Shown here piece after piece: positions 1 to 12,200 of a stretch of 64,000 bases of DNA. Both the position numbers and the translations under genes were made by a program. The DNA comes from Bedellia somnulentella (Eukaryota > Arthropoda > Insecta > Lepidoptera > Bedelliidae), in assembly GCA_963576735.1 (NCBI GenBank), contig OY755191.1, positions 12,801,608 to 12,865,607 of the forward strand, in the 5' to 3' direction. Positions within the stretch are counted from its first letter, which is position 1. Each line of letters opens with the position of its first letter. The notes under the pieces are model-generated. The model had not been told where the DNA came from. It did not search any database and saw nothing but the letters and a program-made list of their open reading frames with translations.

Positions 1-158
1 TGGGCGATGTGGTTGGAGACCCATCACCAACAACCTTTATTTTACCATCTTTTCCCCACACAACTTTCCAAATGTGGCTGAGGAATTTCTAATTCCTTAG
101 CTCTGACTACCCCTTTTAGGGATTTATAGTCGTGAGTATATGTATGTATGTATGTATT
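1..158 (+). repeat. S1 SINE-like repeat, cut by window edge
   Basis: The 3' two-thirds of an S1 unit, from the GGCGATG...GGTTGGAGACCC segment to the terminal GTGAGTATATG(TATG)n tail. It lies just upstream of the TFIP11 first coding exon. Confidence 0.8.
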
Positions 159-210
159 TAATAATAAAAGCTTATTTTTATTTACAGGAACTTAACCATT
201 TAAGAGAAAA

Positions 211-3200
211 ATGTCTGATGATGAAGTGATACCCTTTGAAATCACAGATTATGATATAGACAATGAATTTAATACTCGAAGAGGGGGAAGAAAGAATAAA
301 AAGGAACATCAAATTTATGGTATGTATTTAAATGATATTTTCATCCACATGATGGGTCTAGTAGTGATGGATAGTATGATTTAATTATATCATATCAGAA
401 TGGATTTAGTTGGAAATCTTTAATGAAAATAATTAATGCTTTTTAACAATTTTTTATATACTATAAGGAGGGAATAATAGGCAAGCCGGCATTCGTAAGA
501 AAGGTTGCTCGATGAGCAAAAGTCTTTACAATAGTATTACATCCTTGGTGCTTGGTTTTTTTTGCCAAACTTGATAATCTTCGAATTGCTTGATATTTCA
601 GTTTTAACTTCAGAGTAACATATATCTTTGCCACTATGTGTATAAATATTGCAGATGAATGTTTTTCCTTCATTTCCGATACGCGAAAATATATTAACTT
701 GGCATTATTTGTCAATTTTAGTACTATGAATATTTTCCATCATTTCAATTACACTTGATTAGCCGCTGAATGTTCCTTTTTTTGCCACAGTGCGCGCTGT
801 GATCGATTCGTGTTCCCCCACCCCCTACTTTGCACCTAGCGAATAGACCTTTAACGTGTCTGGCAATATAGGGGAACCATACAAATTGTCTGGCTACTGA
901 GGAAACATCATTTTATAGTTCTCCAAATAACATATATAAAATTTAGATGTTATACTATAACTAAAGTATCATTAAAATTAACCGTACTTTAAGGGTGTCT
1001 GGCAGGGGGTTGCAACTGTACTAAGTGTCTGGCTGTGGACGAGGCGATTTCTAAGATCACCACTAATAAAATATATGAAAACTAAGCTTTATGCTATACC
1101 TAATTTGAGATACATTTTTACACACCTTTACTACCTGTTACCTGCCAAAGCCGGGGCGACCCAAGTTTCATAGCCTGGGATCGTTCTTAGCTGTATAGTG
1201 GACATACACAGAGAAACTTTTAGACTTTATACTATAACTAAGGTCTGGCCATCGCGGGCTCTTGCTCTATTAAGAGAGTAACTTACTATAAAATTTAAGT
1301 TTTGTAACATTAAGTAACTCAAAAAAAGATTTATTATTTGTGATAAAAGTTTTTTTTAACTGTTTCAGACTAATCATGGCTTTCATCATAGAAGTTTTAA
1401 AATGTAATTATGTATTCTTTGATCACCAGGTGTATGGGCCAAAGACAGTGATGATGATGAAAATGAAGATACAATCAGACAAAAATCAAGGAAACCCAAA
1501 GACTACTCAGCTCCTATCGGTTTTGTTGCCGGAGGAGTGCAGCAAGCAGGGAAGAAAAAAGAAGAAAAGAAAGGTGACTTCATATTTTAATTCAAAGAAA
1601 GAAAGAAAGAAAGAAAAACGTTTATTCGCCATTTGTAGGCACAAGAAGAACAAGTAACATAAATTTTTACAACTTAATTTTAACAACAAAGAGAATCAAT
1701 AAAAAACATACAAAAATTTGTCATGCACTTCCCGTGCCATCCGAACAGCGAATTGGTGCTGTCTCAGCATTTTCTGTGAGCTTTTGACTCACAGAACTGA
1801 TTTTCAGACAACACCATTCAACATATTGGTAGTACATTATATGATAGAATCCATAAGGAGATGCTGCATAAAAGAACTGGGGTATCTGATATAGTCTTGA
1901 GAATTCCCTAACTTAAGTGAGCGTGGTACATTGCTGGCAGAACCAATCGCCATTTCGGCTTGAAGGTTCTGGAAAGTTCTGATTCTTTTCTGGTACTTGA
2001 TGAAGATTGCATGAAAACTTTAGATGAGGGCAGCACAGAAGTAGTTATTTTGGAGATCTATATAAAATGCCTTTGTACAACAGTTGTCTTCTAAGGGCTG
2101 AATGATGATATAGGTGAACATTGTATTTTAATCAACCGTAATGAGTTTTCTGAAAAATTATGCAGTTAAATACAAAATACAGAACAACACCTCAATCAAA
2201 CACTTTTAAATGTAAGAAAATTAAAATCGTAAATAAAACCTAATTTCTTTGTGGGACTAAAATGTATTTTAATGTATGTTTGCATGTTAATTATGTTAAT
2301 TTGGGTGGATTGAGTAAGATGGCTAGGGCCCTCTTACAAAAGTTCAAACAGGGAACTATGTGCGGAAACCTATTCAAATAATCTAATCTAAATGCATGTT
2401 TGCACTATTGTTGTACATCACATTTTTTATTTGGTATCCTAAATCTTTATTGACATCATCTAAATCTTTACAGAACTAAAACCCGCAGAACCTACAACGT
2501 CCAATGCCCACTACACAGACAGTTCAGAAGATGAGGCCCCACAGAAACCAGAGGAATCCCATACGGCCGGCATCAGGAAAGCTGGTCAGGGCATGCGGTC
2601 AGTCAATTTGGGAGGAAATGTGGGCAATTGGGAGAAACATACCAAAGGGATTGGAGCTAAATTGTTGTTTAAGGTGAAATTGAGTGAATTTTGTTTTATA
2701 TACTTATATTCATAAACATTACATAAACGTTCACGCCGTTAACTCCAAAGGGTTTGGCAGAGGCACCAATACTTCTGAACTCACATGGCAGCGCCATCTA
2801 GTGTCCAGAGAAGGTACCCACGTTTTGCTTAGACAGTGTACTCACGTGATAGAGGGCCTATCGCCGTTTTGTACGAATACACTGTCACATGGCTAAGTTG
2901 TACTTAGCCATGTGAGTTTCCTCACGATGTTTTCCCTCACCGTTAACAACCATGATAAATTAACCACACATATGACTTTAGAAAAGACAAATTGGTGTAG
3001 GCCTGACCCGGGATTTGAACTCAAGCCCTTCTGTTTTCGGGCGGGTGTTCTCCCCACTGGACTATCATGTCATTCATGCCTATAAATACCAAAATGTAGT
3101 AAAGAATAGTAGAGTAGCAACAAAGTAAAGAATGTTTGGTGATGGGTCTGCAGCAATCACTTAAGGTCCCCAATACTGTTTCTCCCATCCTACGATTCTC

Positions 3201-6200
3201 GCGGGATTAGTGCTATTCTAAGCCGACCCTACACAGAAAATTTTGTTTTAAGTAGTTGTACAATTTTGAATGTTTTTGTTCATGAAAACCTTATGTGGGG
3301 ATTATTACTAATAAATAAAGAATAAATAAAATGCAAACACTACGTAAAAGTATAAAAGAAACAAAGGATAGATGAATTTCGCGCTGGCAGCCATTGACAC
3401 GGTAGCTCAATTGGCAGAGCGACGGGGGCGTATACCCGAGGTCGCGGGTACGATTCCCGCCTGTGTCGAAATTGTTATTTCCTTTATTTATTAGTAGTTG
3501 TACAATTTTTAAAATTTGTTCTAAGCAGCTTACTTACAAATGTACTCAAATGATCATCACGGATATTTTTACTCAAGAAGGAAATAAGATATTTTTATAT
3601 TCTGAATAAGAATGGAGTCTTTTGGAATCAAATAAATAAGGACAGTAATTATTATACGGTCAGTACTGTACTCACCCTATCACATTTACCTAATGTTTTA
3701 TTCATATTCTTTAGAAGATTTTACCTACCTATTGGCGATCGATAGTCTCTACAGTATATGTGTGTATGTATGGTAAAAGAATTTCATTTTCATCATACAC
3801 AAAAAAACTACACAAAAACATAAATTCAGGACTATAACTCCTAAAATAGTAGCGACAGGCCTCAGAATTGGAAACTTTCAGAGTGTACTCATTACAAACA
3901 AACATACCAACAAATTAATCCTCTTTATAATAAGTATAGATCATTTCAATAATTAACCACATTCATGTTATTTCCAGATGGGTTACGAACCGGGCAAAGG
4001 GTTAGGTAAAGACCTACAAGGTATCTCTGCCCCGGTTGAGGCTACTTTGAGAAAGGGTAGAGGGGCCATCGGTGCTTATGGACCTGAGAAAGCAGCGGTA
4101 AGTTATTTTTTACATGTTGTTGGTAACAGTAACAGAAAAACATACATATACTCACGGCTATAATTCCCTAGAAGGGGTAGCCAGAGCCAAGGAATTATAA
4201 ATTCCTCAGCCACTTTTGGAAGTTCAGTGGGGAAAAGGCGGTAAAATAAAGGTAATGGGTCTCCAAACGCATCGCTCAAAAATCCAATAAAAGCCCCAAT
4301 ACCCTTAGTCGCCTCTTACGACACCCGCGGGTAGAAAGGGGTAGCGACATTCTAAGCCGGCACTACACGGCAAAAGAAACAGAAAAAGTTTTTGGTTATA
4401 TATGTTTTGAATGTTACGAAGTTGTACAAAGTCAACCAAGGTTTTAAGTTGGAACTGATTTGTCTCATATTTTTTATATACTAGGCCACTCAGAAAGTAT
4501 TGCGAAAAAAGGTTTCAATGTATGAAACACTGGCCGGTTGTAATGTATACTGAAAATATGAGTCTTTATAAATAAAAAAAGGTACGTTCCAATTTTAAAA
4601 TTTCCCTCTTTATTTTTTACGAGCTATTTTAAATTGTCGTGTCTTACTGAAAAATTAATCTGAGCCGGGAACATTTTCGCGCTATGATTTTTTACGATTT
4701 CAAATATCGCTTAAAACCAGACGAATCATACGATAGACTTCAAATGGCGTTTATGGATGAAGGGCCTTCCAAGGCAACCGTGTATCGTTGGTATAACGAA
4801 TTCAAGCGTGGTCGATTAACTTTGCGGGATGAAGAAAGAAGTGGTCGCCCTCTAACGGCTGTTACGGATGAAAACGTGGTGGAAATTTAATTCATGACAA
4901 TAGGCGAATAAAGTATCTAGAGATTCAACACATTATGCAGATTGGATCGGGAAGCGTTCATGATATTTTACACGAACATCTTCACGTGAGGAGGATAGTT
5001 TCACGCTGGGTGCCACACAACCTCACCGAGGTACAGAAACAGGCCCGGGTGGAATGGTGTCGTGATATGATTAATAAATTTGATGCTGGCTCGTCTCGGC
5101 GTGTTTACGACGTCGTTACAGGTGATGAGTCCTGGATTTATCAATACGATCCAGAAACGAAGCGCCAGTCGACGGTTTGGGTATTTCAAAACGAAGCGAC
5201 CCCTACCAAAGTGAAGAGATCTAGAAGCGGTGGGAAGATTTTTATCGCAAGTTTTTTTTCAATATGACTGGCTATTTGGTGTCAATTCCTTTACAAAATC
5301 AAAGAAGTATTAACGCAGACTGGTATACTACTAAATGCTTGCCAGTAGTTTTCTCAGTTGCTCACAACAATCGACCAAACACAGGGCGGGCAGGCTACTG
5401 CTTCACCACGACAACGCGCCCGCTCACACCGCGCTCAAAACGACGGACTTCCTGAACAGCACGCCGGTCAAACTCTTGGGTCACCCTCCTTACAGCCCTG
5501 ACACACCACCGTGTGACTTCTTTTTATTCCCTAAAATAAAAAATCAACTCAAAGGGATACAATTTTCATCGCCGGAAGATGCGCTGTCAGCGTTTCAGCG
5601 GGCTGTAAATGAGGTGTCTGCGGCGGACTGGAAAAAGTGTTTCGAAAACTGGTTTAGACGTAGAAACTTTGTATAGATGCTGGTGGAGAGTACTTTGAAA
5701 AGATTTAATAAAATCATTTTTACCCATAGAACATTTTTTTTTATTTTCGCTAAATTTTCTGAGTGTCCCACGTATATACACTACACACCAATACAAATAT
5801 TGTTTTACCCCGCTGTACAATGTGAGGCTACTGTCGTCACATTACTTTAATAGATGATTAAAAAAGAACTTTGCAATCACCTTAGAACGTTATTAAACAG
5901 ATTTATAACTTAAGATACATACATACACTCACGGCTATAAATCCCTAGAAGGGGTAGCCAGGGCTAAGGAATCAGAAATTCTTCTGCCACTTTTGGAAAG
6001 TTGGGTCGGGAAAAGATGGTAAATTAAAGGATGGTGGTGATGGGTCTCCAACTGCATCGCCCAAAAATCCCTTAATAGCCCCAATACCGTTAGTCGCCTC
6101 TTACGCACACCCACCGGAAGAAATTTATCTATTCTTAGCCGACACCACACAGCATTTATAACTTAAGAGTTCACAATTCATTTTTTATCAATAAGTAACT

Positions 6201-9200
6201 TACATGGAGATAATGCTTTAGTCATGTCTATTTAAATACTTTTAGAAAAAATGTCTTTTATATTAACGTAACTATTTTATTAGTACATCAAAGCTATTTC
6301 AATGATCTATAATCTTACGATGTTAATATGTTACATACTAAATCACAAAATAATCATCAACATGTCTTTTCAGTTAAAAGCGAAGAAAGAAGAAGAGAAA
6401 AGGCTCAAAGAGAAGGAAGAACAAGAGAAGGGCAAAACAGAGAAATCACACAAATGGAAGAAGTCACATAAAGGCAGATATTTCTATAAGGAGGCAGAAG
6501 AAGTGGTACAGGAGGGGAAACCTACAAGTCATACTGTGGACAGGTATGATCATAGATGTACTAATAAAAAACCGTAGATAAGTCATGCGCGCTCATAAGT
6601 GGCACTTAAAAAACAGGCTAAATGGCTCATCTGACTTCAGTCGCGCACTAGCTGTCGTCGCAATCGTTCACCTGTTTTGGCGTGTTTGTTTATCAAAATA
6701 ATCGAGAATGCCGTTGTGTGTGATGAGATTTTGCACAAACTATAGTAGAAAAACTACTAAAATGATGAGATTACTTATCATTCGTAAGTATTATAAATTT
6801 ACAACGTTTTAATTGTAATTTATAATAAATCGTGCGTATAGGTCTTAATTAATCTTTTTCAAACGGTCGTCTTAGTGTCATATTTCACGACGGTACAGAG
6901 AAAATATGTTTATCTCTTTTTAGCGCTTGCTTTAAGATGATTTCGAGTGGTGTGCGTTCATCTGCCGCAATCGGTGCCACTCGTAAGCGCCGGTTCCCTC
7001 GTAAATGACCTATCTAACGTTTTTTAATCTATGGGTATGATATATTAAATTTTCGATAAGAAAAAGAAAATTTCGATTTGTAGTGAACATATTAAGGGTG
7101 TTTTTAATATCGTGCGGATTTCGTCACGCGTGCGGTATTGCCCCGCATGCAGAAAATTTCACGCAGCGTGAAACCCGATAGTCTATATGTCGCGGTGCTG
7201 CTGCCCCCGCGTCCCGCGTCCGTATTCCACGCATTATAATAAATACTTTTATGAAAAGGACATTTGCGGGGCTTACGCATGCGGGGCAATCCCGCACGCG
7301 TGATGATATCCGCACGATATTAAAAACACCCTAATTAATATGTAGTGTAGTGACGGCTTAAAATAGACAAACCATTTCTTTCCATGGATGTCGTAAGAGG
7401 CGATTTTCCGTTAAACTGATTTATTAGCGATTGTTGATTATCCTTTTTTGTTAAACCTTTTGCCCGATCAAATTCGAAAAGCGGCTGAGTAATTTACAAT
7501 TCTAAGGCTCTGGCTACCCCTTTTAGGGATTTATAGCCGTGAGTATAAGTATGTCTGCCTTTTGCTGTTTCCAATTCACTGTCCCGCGTGCCCGTGATAG
7601 ACATAACTAGTCGATCTCGTCAGGTGTTGTTGGGATATCACGCTTTGCATAATACAGAAATTGTATCAATCTGAAATTAAAGATTTTATAATAGTTGAGC
7701 CAAAGTAAATTAGTAAGAATAAAATGATGGGACTAAATGTGCTCCCGTTCCCAGTTTTCTGCCCCTGTAGCAACCTATAGACGAAGAACTCACCCGCAGA
7801 TAGCAGCGCTCACTAGCCTCGTCTCTCTCATATCCTATATCGCGGTATCACAATCTTTCTGTAGCTAAGTATAAATAGAAATTATAAGTTGGTACACAGC
7901 GGGGTGTACTGGCTTTTCTGTTCTCACAGAAACACGGCCATACAGGGTTAATCCTCATGCGGTCCCGTTAGAAAACTGTTATATTAAATTAAATTTGCAA
8001 AAAAAACAATTTTATTTTCTTTTACTCTAGTATCGGCTTAGAATAGTACTACCCTATTTCTTCCGGTGGGTGTACGTAAGAGGCGACTAACGGTATTAGG
8101 CTTTTAAGGGATTTTTGGGCGATGAGGTTGGAGATACATCACCAACAACCTTTATTTTACCATCTTTTCCCCACTCAACTTTCCAAAAGTGGCTGAGGAA
8201 TTTCAAATTCCTTAGCTCTGGCTACCCCTTCTAGGGATTTATAGCCGTGAGTATATGTATGTATGTATGTATTTATTATATTATATATTACTTTTCACAG
8301 TTCTCTGTCCCGCGTGCCAGTGATAGACCTAACTGGTCGATCTCGTCGAGTATTGTCGGGATATCACGCTTTGCGTAGTACAGTCCGTTATGAGCATGTG
8401 CCGAGGAAAGCACTGCCGGCTGCCAGCGAGTTGATGCACAACTTGGACTTGGCTGTTGATTGCTGTGAACAGGTATGTTGGAAATAAAAAGTGTGTGGAT
8501 TTTTTTTGTGTTTAATTTGTACCAATTTTGTGAAAAGATTGAAATCAGTAATATTGTGCTAGCTGTGAATCTCACAAATAGCAACTTAGAACAAAAAGCA
8601 CAAAAACCTTTATTGTAGATAATTCAAAATGTCATTAAAATAGGTAAGGAATAATTCCAATACCCATAAAATTTGGATAATTGACTCTGATTTAATTATA
8701 AAACGTGACGTGAACTTGAAAGGTTACAAGCAATATGCAGTGCAATATATAATTTAAAAAAAACCGTCTATACTTCGACAAAAGTGGCTAATGGCATTAC
8801 TATTTACGAAGCTTTAGCTAATCTTTTTTGAAATTTATAGCCTTGAGTATATGTATGTATCAAAAGCATATATTTTAGGGTTGTAACGGAGGCGGAGGTG
8901 GATGCGGAGGCAGAGATTCGGTTCTTTGCGGAAGTTCCGCAGCAACGGAGGCGGAGTTTCGTTACAACCCTATTTATGTATTTTTAAAGAAATCTTTAAG
9001 TAATCAACCTTATTTTCAGGACATAATCCAAAACGCAAAAGAGATACACGCGGGCGAAGACGAAATAGTAGTATTAACCAGAGATTTGGAAGAAATCAAC
9101 ACCAAGCTGACAGAGCATGATGAAGCTATCGACAAGATACAGTCGATAGTCGATAAAATTGAGATACTCAGTCAACCTGATGTGTCTTTGGAGACGGCTT

Positions 9201-12200
9201 TTGATGTACTTTCTAAGATTAAGGTTGGTTTTTTCCCTAATTCTTTACCTAAAGTATAAAATCAGTCACACGCCAGGGAAAAAACATGTTTAAATAAAGA
9301 TCGATTTGGCTGTGTTTCTAGTATCGTAGTCCCTTTGTACGACAGCACCGGGAAGTTTAATATATTATATATCTGTATAAAAATTCATTTTGTGGATTTA
9401 GTTACCGACATACATAATTACATATACTCACGGCCACAAATCCCAAAAAAGGGTCGCCAGAAACTCAGCCACATTTAGAAGTTGACAAGGGATTGGTTAC
9501 CATGTAAAATGTATTATTGTTATACAATTCACAAAAATCGCAGAACAGATTAGAATGCTTAATACTTATTTAATAATATTTTATGGATTTCTAAATTTTA
9601 TTTAGCTTCTTAATATATATTGGTGTGTAATGTCGGCTTAAACTAGCCTATTCTGACTAACTACTAACCTATTTCTTACCGCGGGTGTCATAAGAAATTT
9701 ATTTGTAAAGTATTTATTGTTTTGAGGCATGTGGCTGGTGACCCCTCAGCAACTATATATTTAACCATCTTTTCCCAACTCAATTTCCAAAAGTGCTTCT
9801 GATTCTGCGCACTTGCCTTTTTACAACTTTTTTGATTTGTAGCCGTGGGTATATGTATGTGTGTCGTCCAATATTTGGTGACCATTACAACTTCTCTTGC
9901 ATCATCTCTAACAACTCTTTCCTCTCCCCAGGCATCCCATCCCACAGAATACGAGATATTCCGTCTCGGCATGATAGGCAGTAACATATTCTCGCCCCTA
10001 CTAAGTGCCTTACTCGTAAAATGGGACCCACTGACTAACCCGAGCGAACCCGTAGCAATGTTGGCGAAATGGAGACCTCTGTTGGACTCTGAATCTTATA
10101 ATAACCTTATGTGGCACGATTTTGTGCCGCATGTTGAGGCTGCTATCAAGTAAGTTGTGTTATTTTTTCCCTAAAAATTACAAAATTACATTAAAATAAA
10201 GTTTTTTTTGCATATTGCTGAATACGCTCATTTTTCATAGATAATGCATATTTATTAATTCAAGTAATTTTGTGATTACATACATACATATACTCACGGT
10301 TATAAATCCCTAGAAGGGGTAGCCAAAGCTAAGGAATTAGAAATTCCTCAGCCACCTTTGGAAAGTTGAGTGGGGAAAAGATGGTAAAACAAAGGTTTCT
10401 GGTGATTGGTCTCCAACCGCATCGCCCAAAAATCCCTTAAAAGCCCCAATTCCGTTAGTCGCCTCTTACGTACACCCACCGGAAGAAATGGGGTATTGCT
10501 ATTCTAAGCCGGCACTACACGGCCAATGAAACGGCTATTTTTGTGATTATTTTATTAAATGGTTCTACTTTAGTTTATTAATAGTCATAGTTTGTTTGAG
10601 TTTGCTACCAAGGCTTAACGTGAACGAAAGGCCAGCAAACTTTTAAGAATTTCTTGTTTTACGATACCCTAAAACTAATAGGCATTAAATACCATTTGAT
10701 TACTGTCTTTTGACTCCATATAGGCGTCTGAAGCCTTGTTACTATTCTTATATATCTATGTTTGCAAATAAATATGTACCTTTATTCGCAAATAAATTTT
10801 AATTTGATTTCATATTATATTACCAAACCGAAATACACCCTAGCTTAACTTTCCCCGAAAATAAAACCATAAGTATCCTAAATTTCCTGACAATCTTTTC
10901 TAGGCGTTGGAACCCCCGCAACCCAGAACCAATGCTGGCCGTATTCCACCACTGGCAAACCGTGTGCAATGAGGAAATCGTGAGGAATGCCTCATCTTTA
11001 GTGGTGGATAGATTAGCTACAGAACTAACTAGATGGGATCCTACCAAAGATACACAACCTGTACATGTTTGGGTGTTGCCTTGGGCGGAGTTGGCAGGTT
11101 TGTTATGTTTTTTTTTTCAATTTAAACATTATACTACACACTATACATACACACATATACTGACGGCTATAAAACCCTAAAAGGAGTAGCCAGAGCTAAG
11201 GAATCAGAAATTCCTCAGCCACTTTTGGAAGTTGCATGGGGAAAAAATGGTAACAAAAGGTGGTTGGTGATGAGTCTCCAACCGCATCGCCCAAAAATCC
11301 CTTAAAAGCCCCAATACCGTTAGTCGCCTCTTACGTACACCCACCGGAAGAAATGGGGTGGTGCTATTCTATGCCGACTCTACACAGCTTAAACATTATA
11401 TATTAGTGTAAAGTTTTTATAGTTGTCATAATGCAGAACTCACAAACTCAAATCTCTGAAGGAATGACAGACGCCTGACATTATTGTCACCTGGTGTTCA
11501 GTTCAGAGTACCAACTCTTTGCTTGGACAGTGTACTCACGTGATAGGGTGTCGGCCTATCGCCGTTTTATACAAATGCACTGTCACTAAATTTGTATTAA
11601 TTTGATGATTATTATTATTCTTGCAATTTGCTAATCTGTCAAAGTAAGTCTGTAGTAAAAAATGTCTAAAGAATTCTTGAGAAGACTCTCAAGAAATCTT
11701 ATCATTTCCCTTTCTAAAATGTATTAATTTTTCAGCCGAAATATCTCAAATATATTTTCAGGTATCATCTATTTATCTCCTTAAGGGGGCTCATTACATA
11801 TCTTTAGCGACCGCGATTGTATCGCAAGTTGCAATATTGTCGCTGTCAAAAGTGTCAAACCGCATACAAATTTATGACATTGACAGCGACAATCGTGCAA
11901 CTTGCGACACAATCGTCGATCGCAAAAGATACGAAATCAGGGGGCGAACTCCTGCGCCCACGAATCTATGGTAAAATTAATACAAGTGATCAATACGTGA
12001 AAGAAATCTGATCGATCCTCGGATTGCCGATCTTTTGCCATCATTGCTGTGTGTAAAGTTGCATTAATTTCAGAGACTTGACAATATTGGTGTGCAAATT
12101 TTCTTTCCCTTTAAGGCTGGGATTCCACTAGAGATGAGCGAGGTTAATTTGCTTTTATAGAACCAAAATAATCGCAATTTCGTATTGTTTTACTTCAGTC

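Noticed and set aside
1340..1657. 105-aa open frame on the plus strand
   Set aside because: It overlaps TFIP11 exon 2 in a different frame and runs into the L5 tail. The spliced gene explains the region.
3398..3470. Genuine tRNA gene
   Set aside because: The A and B boxes are good, but the unit is a repeated SINE head with a non-tRNA flank in several copies, and stems do not pair well.
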